64,000 nucleotides of DNA from Flavobacterium gelidilacus DSM 15343 (GTDB lineage Bacteria > Bacteroidota > Bacteroidia > Flavobacteriales > Flavobacteriaceae), in the NCBI RefSeq assembly GCF_000422685.1, contig NZ_KE383905.1, positions 124,001 through 188,000 of the forward strand. Reading direction: 5' to 3'. Position numbers and translations under genes: made by a program. This document shows positions 35,429 to 44,750 of this stretch, piece after piece (the first letter of the stretch is position 1; each line of letters opens with the position of its first letter). The notes under the pieces were generated by a model. The model was not told where the DNA came from. It searched no databases and saw only the letters and a list, made by a program, of their open reading frames with translations.

Positions 35429-37120
35429 TTATTTTACTTCAAAATATTCTAAACTAGAAACTGGTTTGCCATTTTCTGAAAAACCTTCAATATTTACTTC
35501 AAACGTTCCTTTTATATCAGAAGTAAAAAAAGATATTTCTTTGTCATTTTCCAAATCTATACTTGGATTCCAAAGTAATTGATATCTATAATCTGGAACT
35601 CTTTCAAATTTTGAAACATCTGAATAATTTTGTTTGTAATAGTATTTTGTAATTAAAGGTCTTTGTATTTCGGTTTTTAAAATAAAATCTCCAGTTTCTT
35701 TTAAGTCATAGTCAAATTCTTTGGTTATAAAATTAATAAGACCATTATAAATCTTTGAGCCATAAACGTATTTTTCAGTGATGTAATCTACCTTGTCGAT
35801 GTTTTTTGTGTTATATTCAAAAAGCTCTTTTACATCTTGTATTAATAAACCATCAACTAAAATTAAAGTATATCCACTATCAACACCATTTGATAATTTA
35901 TCTCTCAAGTTTATGGTGTAGATTCCATCTTTTTCTTTATAAAATGTATTAGGAAGTATTTCTACAATTGTTTCTTTTAGACTAGAAAATCTAGTATAAT
36001 CATCTAATGAAATTGTTTTTTCAAGCGGAAAATAAAAAGGCTTGTTACTTGGTTCGTCTTTTATTGTGTCTTTTTTTATAGAAAAGTAAGCATTTTCAAT
36101 TTGATTCGCTATTGAACGTTTTTCAATTGTTTTTTTTAATTCACTTGAAGCTTCTTGCGTTGGCTGGAATTGGAATTTTGAATAATCTATTACTTGATTT
36201 GTTACTTCAATAGTATAATTTTTTCTACTGTCATCAACAACTTGAAGTATAACTTTTGCTCTGTTGGGTAATTCATCTAAAATAAATATAAATTCTCCCT
36301 TATTATTTGTGTTTGTTAGTTTGAATTCAAATGATTTTCCAGGAATTGATAATGAGATGGTTTTGTTTTCAATGGTATTATTAGCATCAACCGAAGTTAT
36401 TTTTCCAGAAATTACTTCACCTCTTACTTCTGGTAATGAATTAACATTTAGATTTAAACTTTTAGTATCTTTTATAGTAGACAAAAATTTTACAGAACTA
36501 ATTGTCGTCTTTTCAGTAGAATCATTTACTTTTCTAACTGATATGGAGTAATCTCCTTTGTTGATTTTAGAAGTTACGGATAATTTTACTTCTTCTCTTA
36601 AGTTATAATTTTTCTTATTTAAATTGATTTGAAGATTGTTTTCGTTTTTAACTAATGGAGTAGTGCTAAATTGAGGAATTAAAATCTTACTTTGAAATGG
36701 ATTTATGATAGTAATATCAGTTTCAAACATATTAGATTTTGAAAAATTCATCATCCAATTTGTGTATGCAATTAGTTTGTATGCTCCAGAATTTGCAGAA
36801 GTTGCAATGAAAATATCACCTTGGGCAACACCATCTTTTAAAAGAAGTTTTTGTTTAGAAATACTAGTTCCGGTAGCGTCAAAAATTTCTACGTAGGCAA
36901 TTTTGCTTATTGTACTATAAGTATGATTAATAGAATTTAAACAGTATAGCTTGTAAAATATTGATTCACCAACAAGTATAGTTGGATTGTTTATATGTAA
37001 ATAAATTGATTCATTTACCGAAGAATCAAAAGTATTTGCATCTTTTGAGTTTATGTTCGTTTGTGTCCAGCTATTTACAGAACAAATAGAAAGTAAAGCA
37101 AGAAGAATTATTTTTTTCAT
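35429..37120 (-). CDS. Secreted MG2-like protein with receptor-plug-like C-terminal segment, no barrel
   Basis: A 563-residue exported protein (signal MKKIILLALLSICSVNSWTQ). The N-terminus (NESIYLHINNPTILVGESIFYKLYCLNS) resembles the MG2 beta-sandwich of alpha-2-macroglobulin-like proteins. Further beta domains follow. Around residues 390-470 a segment with YTLILVDGLLIQDVKELFEYNTKNIDKVDYITEKYVYGSKIYNGLINFIT looks like a TonB-receptor plug, but no barrel follows. It is the last gene of the operon, 20 bp behind DUF4249 copy 1. The partial gene at 62887 shares this architecture. Function unknown; a role at the receptor complex is inferred. Confidence 0.65.
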   Translation of the reverse strand: MKKIILLALLSICSVNSWTQTNINSKDANTFDSSVNESIYLHINNPTILVGESIFYKLYCLNSINHTYSTISKIAYVEIFDATGTSISKQKLLLKDGVAQGDIFIATSANSGAYKLIAYTNWMMNFSKSNMFETDITIINPFQSKILIPQFSTTPLVKNENNLQINLNKKNYNLREEVKLSVTSKINKGDYSISVRKVNDSTEKTTISSVKFLSTIKDTKSLNLNVNSLPEVRGEVISGKITSVDANNTIENKTISLSIPGKSFEFKLTNTNNKGEFIFILDELPNRAKVILQVVDDSRKNYTIEVTNQVIDYSKFQFQPTQEASSELKKTIEKRSIANQIENAYFSIKKDTIKDEPSNKPFYFPLEKTISLDDYTRFSSLKETIVEILPNTFYKEKDGIYTINLRDKLSNGVDSGYTLILVDGLLIQDVKELFEYNTKNIDKVDYITEKYVYGSKIYNGLINFITKEFDYDLKETGDFILKTEIQRPLITKYYYKQNYSDVSKFERVPDYRYQLLWNPSIDLENDKEISFFTSDIKGTFEVNIEGFSENGKPVSSLEYFEVK

Positions 37121-37140
37121 TTATATTTTTTTTATTTTTT

Positions 37141-38319
37141 TTATTGCCAAAAAGCAGGTGCTACATTTGAACCAACTTCTCTACAATCTCCACATTCTGG
37201 TTTTACCATGTAATAAAGAGGGTCGTCGTCTATGTACAATATTATTATCTTATTTGGTGACATTCTATCCTTCATTCTATCCAAATTATTCCATGCAATA
37301 TTAGTTGGACTTGTGTCAAACAATATACTCTCACAATCAATAAAATAGTCCGGTTTTTTTGCTCCAGGAAACAGATCATCAAAGTTAAAAAATATTCTTT
37401 TTTCAGATATTGTTGAAACATCAAAAAAACCAATTACTTTTTCATTTTTGTTTTCGATAGAAGAGATATTCCCACTAAAAAATCCTGGCTGAGTTGGTGT
37501 TAATACACTACCACTTGACGATGTTTTTTTTAATGTATTGTAAAAAGTATGAGAAGCTAAATTTTGAACATATTGTTTAATTAAAATACTATATCTATCC
37601 GCAATTATAAAATTATCTTGACTTATGAATCGTACAGAAAAATCATTGACTATATCTTCTCCATAAACAGTTGTGTTTTCTAATATTATTTCAGTCGACT
37701 TATCGGTTTTAAAACAAGTTTTAGAGGGACTACTTCTTGACGCTTTAAAGAACTCTAACGGTACTTCTGGATCTGTATTAATAATTAAACTATCTGATGC
37801 CCAATATGGAACTGAAAAACGATATGTTTCTTCATATTCATATCTGTAATATTTTGATGAATTAGTTGGGTCAAAACTATTAGCCGTAATGTCTACACCA
37901 TTTACTCCAAATTTGTTTTTAACAGTTGCTTCTATTGAAGTTAAATTATTAACTGTTGTAAGTTTTTCTCTTGTTGAAGTATATTGTTTTCCATTGCTAG
38001 TAATTATGAAAAGTTGATATTCTCTATCAGAAAAAGCTTGAAAATCAAATTCTGATATGTATTTTCCATTAGTTTCTGTAAAATTGAATTGATTGCCTAA
38101 ATCGTCAATTACATAAACAGTCGCGTTAGTTTCAATGCTCGGTTCTCTCTCTTCATATTGAAATGTTCTAGTGATTTTTATTTCTTGTTTTTTTAGTTCA
38201 TTTGTAATAGTTGCTTCAATAACAATAACGTCTTCAAACGTGTTTGTCTGCAGGGCATAAGGTTCTGTACAACTAATTGTCGCAATCATAAAGAAAAATA
38301 AAAACACTATTTTTTTCAT
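37141..38319 (-). CDS. DUF4249 lipoprotein, tandem copy 1
   Basis: A 392-residue lipoprotein (Cys17 in TISCTEPY). It has the conserved N-terminal block NTFEDVIVIEATITNELKKQ, a beta-rich first 110 residues, an inner VNGVDITANSFDPTNSSKYYRYEYEETY motif, an FFDVSTISEKRIFFNFDDLFPG block, and the terminal CGDCREVGSNVAPAFWQ. DUF4249 proteins are encoded with TonB receptors in Bacteroidetes and are probably surface or periplasmic partners, like SusD in SusCD pairs; ligand unknown. Ten bases separate it from copy 2, which it resembles most. Confidence 0.88.
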   Translation of the reverse strand: MKKIVFLFFFMIATISCTEPYALQTNTFEDVIVIEATITNELKKQEIKITRTFQYEEREPSIETNATVYVIDDLGNQFNFTETNGKYISEFDFQAFSDREYQLFIITSNGKQYTSTREKLTTVNNLTSIEATVKNKFGVNGVDITANSFDPTNSSKYYRYEYEETYRFSVPYWASDSLIINTDPEVPLEFFKASRSSPSKTCFKTDKSTEIILENTTVYGEDIVNDFSVRFISQDNFIIADRYSILIKQYVQNLASHTFYNTLKKTSSSGSVLTPTQPGFFSGNISSIENKNEKVIGFFDVSTISEKRIFFNFDDLFPGAKKPDYFIDCESILFDTSPTNIAWNNLDRMKDRMSPNKIIILYIDDDPLYYMVKPECGDCREVGSNVAPAFWQ

Positions 38320-38329
38320 AATTTAAATT

Positions 38330-39511
38330 TTATTGCCAAAAACTTGGAACTACATTAGAGCCTAAAGTTCTGCAATCACCGCATTCAGGTAAAACCATCT
38401 TGAATATAGGGTCTTCATTTTGATAAAGTATGATTTGTCCACTTTGTGTTAATAATAGGAGGTATTTATATCCATCAATTGGGGTTTCAGAAACTGTTCC
38501 AAGCTTTGTTTTGTCATATGTTAGGACTTCACAATCATATGGGTAATTTGGCTTTGGTTCTCCAGGAAAAAGGTCTTCATAATTAAAAAATATTCTTTTT
38601 TCAGAAACAGAAGAAACATCGAAAAAGCCAATAATTTTTTCATTAGGGTTTCCGTTCTCTATAATATTTCCATTAACGAAACCCGGCTGACTGGGTGATA
38701 AAACATTTCCTGAAGCTGAAATCTTTTTTAAAGTATTATAAAAAGTATAAGATGATAAATTTTGAACATACTGTCTCACTAGTATGCTATATCTGTTTGC
38801 GATACTATAGTTTTCTTGATTAATAAATCGAATGGAGTAATCTTCTATTTTGTCCTCAGCTAAAAGAGTTGTGTTTACTAGTGTTATTTCATTAGACAAT
38901 TCAGTTTTGAAACATGTTTTAGATTCACCATTTCTTAGCGTTTGAGCAAAAGTATTCCCAGAAAAGGTTTGAATGACTTTCAAACTATCTGCAGACCAAT
39001 ATGGAACGATAATTTTATAAGTTTCTTCATATTCATATCTATAGTATTTAGAAGTCCCAGTTGGATCATAACTATTGGCTGTTATGTCAACACCATTAAC
39101 GCCAAACTTATTCTTAACAGTAGCCTCAACTGAACTTAAGTTGTTTATTGTTGTAAGTTTTTCTCTAGTTGAGATGTATTGTTTACCATTACTTGTTTTT
39201 ACGAAAAGTTGGTATTGCCTTTCAGAAATTGCTTGAAATTCAAATTCAGAAATATATTTTCCGTTTGTTTCATTAAAGTTGTATTGATTTCCTAAATCAT
39301 CAGTAATGTAAACAGTTGCATTTGTTTCAAGTTGAGGTTCCTTTTCTTCTAATTGAAAGGTTCTGCTTATTTTTATTTCTTGTTTTTTTAGTTCGTTAGT
39401 AATAGTTGCTTCAATAACAATTACATCCTCAAATGTATTTGTTTGAAGGGCATAAGGTTCTGTGCAACTTACAGCTGTAATAACTAGTAATAGTAATACT
39501 ATTTTTTTCAT
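38330..39511 (-). CDS. DUF4249 lipoprotein, tandem copy 2
   Basis: A 393-residue paralogue of copy 1: lipobox AVSCTEPY, nearly the same first 110 residues (NTFEDVIVIEATITNELKKQ...), the same VNGVDITANSYDPTGTSKYYRYEYEETYK block and terminal CGDCRTLGSNVVPSFWQ. It diverges mainly in the middle (about 175-215) and in a 50-residue stretch before the terminal block. The upstream spacer to copy 3 is again exactly ten bases. With copy 1 it forms one subgroup (CGDC ending). Confidence 0.88.
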   Translation of the reverse strand: MKKIVLLLLVITAVSCTEPYALQTNTFEDVIVIEATITNELKKQEIKISRTFQLEEKEPQLETNATVYITDDLGNQYNFNETNGKYISEFEFQAISERQYQLFVKTSNGKQYISTREKLTTINNLSSVEATVKNKFGVNGVDITANSYDPTGTSKYYRYEYEETYKIIVPYWSADSLKVIQTFSGNTFAQTLRNGESKTCFKTELSNEITLVNTTLLAEDKIEDYSIRFINQENYSIANRYSILVRQYVQNLSSYTFYNTLKKISASGNVLSPSQPGFVNGNIIENGNPNEKIIGFFDVSSVSEKRIFFNYEDLFPGEPKPNYPYDCEVLTYDKTKLGTVSETPIDGYKYLLLLTQSGQIILYQNEDPIFKMVLPECGDCRTLGSNVVPSFWQ

Positions 39512-39521
39512 AATTTAAATT

Positions 39522-40742
39522 TTATTCCCAAAAAGGAGGGACTTCTGTTGACCATAATCTATTGCATTCTCCGCAAATTGGTCTTGTTGTTAAATAATTG
39601 CCGTCTAAAAATTCAAAATAAATTTGTAAATTATACTGATAATGTTTAAATAAAGCATATTTTCCCCATCTGCAATATGGTGGTGTAGTTTTTGGAGGAG
39701 GTGTTTTTTCGCAGTCTACAACTGGATAAAAAGCATAATACTGTTCAATTGGACAGTCAAAGGGATAATTTGGTTCTGCTTCTCCATCAAAGAAATCATT
39801 ATAATTAAAAAATAATCTTTTGCTTGAAATAGTAGAGATATCAAAAAAACCAATTACTCTTTCAGCATTGTTGTCACTATTTTTAATATTACCATTTATA
39901 AATCCGGGTTGATTTGGTGATAAGACACTATTTGTTCCAGAAAAATCTTTTAATGTTTTATAAAAAGTATAGGCTTCTAAGTTTTGAATATATTGTTTAA
40001 CCAATATACTGTAGCGATAGGCAATTATTGTGTTTTTTTGAGGAATGAATCGGACCGGAAAATTTTCAATTCTATCTTCAGAAACTGCTGTATTGTTTTT
40101 AAGGAGAATTTCATTAGAATTTACTGTGTTATAACAAATAGAACTATCATAGCTTTTTGTTGTAGTAGTAATAGCAACATCAAATGTAGTTGTGTTATAA
40201 TTAAAATTTAAACTATCAGATGTCCAATATGGAGTAACAATCTTATAGGTTTCTTCATATTCAAAACGATAATAATTTGACGTTTTTGTAGGGTCAAAAG
40301 AATTAGTTGTTATTTCAATTCCTTCAACTCCAAATAAGTTTACTCGATTAGCATTTATTTCTGTTATTGGAGAATGAGTAGTAAGTTTTTCTCGTGTTGA
40401 ATTATATTGTTTACCATTACTTGTATTAACAAAAAGTTGGTATTGTCTTTCTGGAAAAGCCTGAAATTCGAATTCAGAAATATATTTTCCGTTTTCTTCT
40501 TCAAAATTATATTGATTTCCTAAATCGTCTGTAATATAAACTGTTGCGTTAGTTTCAAAAGTTGGCTCTTTTTCTTCTAATTGAAAAGTTCGAGTAATTT
40601 TTATTTCTTGTTTTTTAAGTTCGTTTGTTACCGTTGCTTCAATAACTAATACATCTTCAAAAGTATTATTTTGAATGGCATAAGGTTCTGTACAACTTAA
40701 AGTTGTAACTAAGATGACTAGTATATATAGTGTTTTTTTCAT
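39522..40742 (-). CDS. DUF4249 lipoprotein, tandem copy 3
   Basis: A 406-residue paralogue: lipobox TLSCTEPY, N-terminal block NTFEDVLVIEATVTNELKKQ, VEGIEITTNSFDPTKTSNYYRFEYEETYKIV, and the ending CGECNRLWSTEVPPFWE. Relative to copies 1-2 it carries a Cys-rich insertion with FDCPIEQYYAFYPVVDCEKT and PYCRWGKY, also found in copy 4, so the two form a second subgroup. The ten-base spacers on both sides point to tandem gene duplication. Confidence 0.88.
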   Translation of the reverse strand: MKKTLYILVILVTTLSCTEPYAIQNNTFEDVLVIEATVTNELKKQEIKITRTFQLEEKEPTFETNATVYITDDLGNQYNFEEENGKYISEFEFQAFPERQYQLFVNTSNGKQYNSTREKLTTHSPITEINANRVNLFGVEGIEITTNSFDPTKTSNYYRFEYEETYKIVTPYWTSDSLNFNYNTTTFDVAITTTTKSYDSSICYNTVNSNEILLKNNTAVSEDRIENFPVRFIPQKNTIIAYRYSILVKQYIQNLEAYTFYKTLKDFSGTNSVLSPNQPGFINGNIKNSDNNAERVIGFFDISTISSKRLFFNYNDFFDGEAEPNYPFDCPIEQYYAFYPVVDCEKTPPPKTTPPYCRWGKYALFKHYQYNLQIYFEFLDGNYLTTRPICGECNRLWSTEVPPFWE

Positions 40743-40752
40743 AATTTATGTT

Positions 40753-41979
40753 TTACTCCCAGAAAGTTGGTACTTCTGTTGACCACAATCTATTGCATTC
40801 TCCGCAAATGGGACGGGTTGTGTAATAATACCCTTCTAAAAAGGTATAAAATATTACTGAGTTATACTGATAATCTTTGTATAGCTTATATTTTCCAAAT
40901 TCACAATAAGGGTGTGTAACTTTTTCAGGAGGGTCTGGTTCGCAATTTGTTATTGAATAAAATTTATAATATAAAGTAGTTGGACATTCAAAAGGATAAT
41001 TTTGTTCAGATTCTCCTTCAAAGAAGTCATTATAGTTAAAAAATATTCTTTTACTAGATACATTTGAAACTTCAAAGAAGCCCATTACTCTTTCTGAGTT
41101 AATAGCTGTGTTTTTGATGTTGCCATTAATATAACCAGTTTGAACTGGAGATAACGTACTATTTGTGCTAGACAAGTCATTTAATTTTTTGTAAAAAGTG
41201 TAAGCCTCTAAACTTTGAATGTATTGTTTTACTAAAATACTATATCGATAAGCTATAATAGAGTTGTTTTTAGGAATAAATCTAATGGGTTTGTTTGTGA
41301 TTTTGTCTTCAGAAATACCTGATGTGTTTTCTTGAATTATCTCTTTAGAATATTCAGTATTATAGCAAACGGAACTATCAAAACTCTTTTGTGTTATCCA
41401 ATCAGTTACATTATAAGTCATTGTGTTGTAATATAAATTTAATTGATCGGTTGTCCAATATGGGGTTACTATTTTATAGGTTTCTTCATAAGTAAATCTA
41501 TAATAATTTGAGCTGTGTGTTGGGTCAAATGAATTTACAGTTATTTCAACACCATCTACACCAAATTGTGTTTTTAAATTTGCAGCTATACTAATTGGAT
41601 TAGATTCAGTGGTTAATTTTTCTCTAGTCGATGTATATTCTTTTCCATTACTCGTATTTACAAATAATTGATATTGTCTACTTGGAATTGCATGAAATTC
41701 AAATTCAGAAATATATTTTCCGTCTTCTTCTTCAAAATTAAATTGATTTCCTAAATCGTCTGTAATATAGACCGTTGCATTAGTTTCAAAAATTGGATCT
41801 TTTTCTTCTAATTGAAAAGTTCGAGTAATTTTTATTTCTTGTTTTTTTAATTCGTTTGTAACAGTAGCTTCTATAACTAATACATCCTCAAAAGTATTAT
41901 TTTGAATGGCATAAGGTTCTGTACAACTTATAAAAATTGTAAAAAGACCTAATGTTATGTAAGCTACAAATTTCTTCAT
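40753..41979 (-). CDS. DUF4249 lipoprotein, tandem copy 4
   Basis: A 408-residue paralogue next to the receptor gene: lipobox IFISCTEPY, block NTFEDVLVIEATVTNELKKQ, VDGVEITVNSFDPTHSSNYYRFTYEETYK, Cys-containing insert (FECPTTLYYKFYSITNCEPD, PYCEFGKY) and ending CGECNRLWSTEVPTFWE. Only three bases separate it from the TonB receptor stop, so this is probably the ancestral, receptor-coupled member. Its signal peptide differs from those of the other three. Confidence 0.88.
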   Translation of the reverse strand: MKKFVAYITLGLFTIFISCTEPYAIQNNTFEDVLVIEATVTNELKKQEIKITRTFQLEEKDPIFETNATVYITDDLGNQFNFEEEDGKYISEFEFHAIPSRQYQLFVNTSNGKEYTSTREKLTTESNPISIAANLKTQFGVDGVEITVNSFDPTHSSNYYRFTYEETYKIVTPYWTTDQLNLYYNTMTYNVTDWITQKSFDSSVCYNTEYSKEIIQENTSGISEDKITNKPIRFIPKNNSIIAYRYSILVKQYIQSLEAYTFYKKLNDLSSTNSTLSPVQTGYINGNIKNTAINSERVMGFFEVSNVSSKRIFFNYNDFFEGESEQNYPFECPTTLYYKFYSITNCEPDPPEKVTHPYCEFGKYKLYKDYQYNSVIFYTFLEGYYYTTRPICGECNRLWSTEVPTFWE

Positions 41980-41982
41980 TTC

Positions 41983-44736
41983 TTAAAATTTAAAATTATA
42001 AGTAATAGTTGGAATTGGAATTGCGAATATAGATGTTTTGTATGCTTTGATTTTTCCTTCATCCGTTACAAAAAAGACAGAATACGGATTGTTCCTTCCT
42101 AAAACATTATAAATAGATATGTTCCAAAAACTATGGGCTAATTTTTTTAATTTATGATTTCCTTCAATATTTAAACCAATATCCATTCTATAATAATCTG
42201 GAATTCTAAATTTATTTCTATCACTATACAAAGTATAATTTGCGTTTCCATATTGGTATGTTCCAACAGGATATGTAATTGGTCTACCTGTTTGATAAAT
42301 AAAATTAGCAGAAAAACTATAACGTTTAGTAAATCTATAGTTTAAAATGGCACTAAAATCATGAGGTTTGTCATAATTAGCAGCAAAATATTCACCATTG
42401 TTTACTTTTTGCTCATTAAATTGTCCGTCTAGTTTTATAAAAGTTCTAGAATACGTATAACCAATCCATCCGTTTAGCCTTCCAGATTGTTTTTTAAGCA
42501 AAAACTCTACACCATAAGCCTTTCCTTTTCCTTGTAATAATTCTGTTTCTACATTTGTGTTTAATACTAATTCTGCACCAACTTTGTAATCTAGAATATT
42601 GTTTAGTTTTTTATAATACCCTTCAACACTTACTTCATATATATTGTCTTTAAAATTTTTATAAAATCCTAGTGAATATTGAGATGCTGATTGTGGTTTT
42701 ACATTTAAATCAGAGGTTTTCCAAGTGTCTAAAGGAGATTGTGTTGTGTTGCTAGATAAAAGATGTAAATATTGGTATGTTTTGTCATAACCACCTTTAA
42801 TAGACATGTCTTCTGTAAGTTTGAAGCGAGCAGAAATACGTGGCTCAAATCCACCATAAGTTTTTATGGTTTCATTGTTTTTATATGTCTTTGTTTCTAC
42901 AATTGTAGCTTCACTAATTGGAAGGCCATTTTCATAAACATTTTGACTAGATTCACCTAAAGATACAAAATAAGAATATCTTGCTCCAACATTAACAGTA
43001 AATCGGTCATTAACTTTAATTTGATCATTAATAAAAATGCCAGATTCTAATGCTTTTTCTCTATCTACTCTTTTAGCTATTATTAAAGACTGATCTCCTA
43101 AGGGTCTAATTTCTCCTGGATCTAACTTGTAATGTTTGGTTGAAATTCCGTAATTAAATTTATGGGTTTCACTTAAGTTTGTGTTGAATTTTAATTGCAA
43201 TTGTGAGTCATTAATTTTATAACCGTATTTAAAAGAGTTTGACAAACCATTATTATAATCAATGTCAAATTTGTACTGACTATTTGAAAGATTTGCCGTA
43301 AAATTTGTTTTATCATTTACTTTGTGCTTCCATTTAACAGTTGCTAAAGTATTATTGTAATGATAAATTGAATCTGATGATATGCTAAATTCATCATCAC
43401 TATAATAAAGAGTAGTTTCAAGTTCGTTTTTATCATCTATTATATGATTGTATTTTGCAATTCCATCATAAAAAGAAGCTTTGCTGTTTTGTAGTTGAGA
43501 ATCTTTTAATGAACGCAATATCCAGCCTGAATAGGTTGCTCTTCCACCAACTAAAAGGCTAGATTTGTTTTTAACTACTGGTGTACTTACGGTTATGTTA
43601 GATGTTACTGGGCCAATTCCACCTTCTCCAGTAAGTTTTTCTAAATTTCCATTTTTTGTCGAAATATCAAATACAGAAGATAATCTTCCTCCAAATTGAG
43701 ATGGAATACTTCCTTTGTAAATGTCTGCACTTTTTATAGTGTATGCATTTATTGATGAGAAAAAACCAAAAAAGTGAGCTGGATTGTATAAAACAGCATC
43801 GTCTAATAAAAATAAATTCTGATCTTCTTTTCCTCCACGTACATTAAATCCAGAAGAACCTTCTCCAACACTTTTAATTCCTGGAATTATTGTAGCAACT
43901 TTTAAGATGTCTCTTTCACCAAGAACCATTGGAACATTTTTGATTTCTTCAGATGTAATGGTTGTAACACCACTAGTTACACTGTTGATGTTTTGTTTTT
44001 CTTTTCCAGTCAGTACAATTTCATCAAGTTGGTTGATTTTTTCGGTTACTGAAAAATTCAAATTTCCATGGTTATACATCATTACTTTTTTAAATTCGCC
44101 TAAATAATTTAAAGAAACAATTTCTATTTCATTTAAACCAGCAGGTACGCTAATGGAATATTTTCCATTATCATCAGTAACAGCATTTTTTAATTTGTCA
44201 GAAGTTCTTACAACAATATTAGATATTGGTTCTCCTGTTTTTTCATTTTTTATTATTCCAGACAAGACATACGAACTTTGGGAACTATTTTTTGATTCCT
44301 TACCAATCAGTACAATAGAACTACTTTTTTTATTTTGATATTGTTGATAAAATACTGGGTCATTATTGTTGCTAATTGTTTCAGTTTTTACTGTAGTTGT
44401 AGTAGTAATTGTTTCAGGAATTTTATCATAAATGATGCTGTTTTTGGTAAGAATGATTTTATTACTGTCTATGAAAAAGTTTAAATTTGTTTCTCTAAAG
44501 GTGTCTTTTATAATTTCATCTAAACTAGCACCTGCATAATTTTTAGATATAATTATGTTATTTTCAGTAATCCATTCGTCGTTATAGAAAAACTTATATT
44601 TTGTTTCTGATTCAATATATTTAATTACATCTGAAATTTTAGAATCTTTAAATTCAACAGTGAAAGTTGGCTTTTCTACTTGAGAAAAAACAACTTGCGA
44701 TAGAACAAAAAAGAAAAGGATTAATATTTTTTTCAT
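41983..44736 (-). CDS. TonB-dependent receptor with STN and carboxypeptidase-regulatory-like domains
   Basis: A 917-residue outer-membrane receptor. Order: signal peptide (1-18), STN (secretin/TonB short N-terminal) domain (about 24-100), linker, CarboxypepD_reg-like beta domain (YVLSGIIKNEKTGEPISNIVVRTSD, about 155-235), plug (TSGVTTITSEEIKNVPMVLGERDILK through FGGRLSSVFDI, about 255-360), 22-strand barrel and terminal aromatic TYNFKF. An STN domain normally couples a receptor to a FecR-type anti-sigma pathway, but no fecR or ECF sigma gene lies in this window. It is second in the operon and presumably imports the ligand handled by the four DUF4249 proteins. Confidence 0.92.
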   Translation of the reverse strand: MKKILILFFFVLSQVVFSQVEKPTFTVEFKDSKISDVIKYIESETKYKFFYNDEWITENNIIISKNYAGASLDEIIKDTFRETNLNFFIDSNKIILTKNSIIYDKIPETITTTTTVKTETISNNNDPVFYQQYQNKKSSSIVLIGKESKNSSQSSYVLSGIIKNEKTGEPISNIVVRTSDKLKNAVTDDNGKYSISVPAGLNEIEIVSLNYLGEFKKVMMYNHGNLNFSVTEKINQLDEIVLTGKEKQNINSVTSGVTTITSEEIKNVPMVLGERDILKVATIIPGIKSVGEGSSGFNVRGGKEDQNLFLLDDAVLYNPAHFFGFFSSINAYTIKSADIYKGSIPSQFGGRLSSVFDISTKNGNLEKLTGEGGIGPVTSNITVSTPVVKNKSSLLVGGRATYSGWILRSLKDSQLQNSKASFYDGIAKYNHIIDDKNELETTLYYSDDEFSISSDSIYHYNNTLATVKWKHKVNDKTNFTANLSNSQYKFDIDYNNGLSNSFKYGYKINDSQLQLKFNTNLSETHKFNYGISTKHYKLDPGEIRPLGDQSLIIAKRVDREKALESGIFINDQIKVNDRFTVNVGARYSYFVSLGESSQNVYENGLPISEATIVETKTYKNNETIKTYGGFEPRISARFKLTEDMSIKGGYDKTYQYLHLLSSNTTQSPLDTWKTSDLNVKPQSASQYSLGFYKNFKDNIYEVSVEGYYKKLNNILDYKVGAELVLNTNVETELLQGKGKAYGVEFLLKKQSGRLNGWIGYTYSRTFIKLDGQFNEQKVNNGEYFAANYDKPHDFSAILNYRFTKRYSFSANFIYQTGRPITYPVGTYQYGNANYTLYSDRNKFRIPDYYRMDIGLNIEGNHKLKKLAHSFWNISIYNVLGRNNPYSVFFVTDEGKIKAYKTSIFAIPIPTITYNFKF

Positions 44737-44750
44737 ATTTTTAATAAAAA

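Noticed and set aside
37053..37304. 83-codon plus-strand ORF across the 35429/37141 junction
   Set aside because: Antisense to two well-supported genes, with composition explained by their poly-A and poly-T tracts.
37141..41979. Tandem DUF4249 genes as an assembly error
   Set aside because: Copies differ throughout, in both middle and end, and fall in two subgroups; a collapsed or artificially repeated assembly would give near-identical copies.
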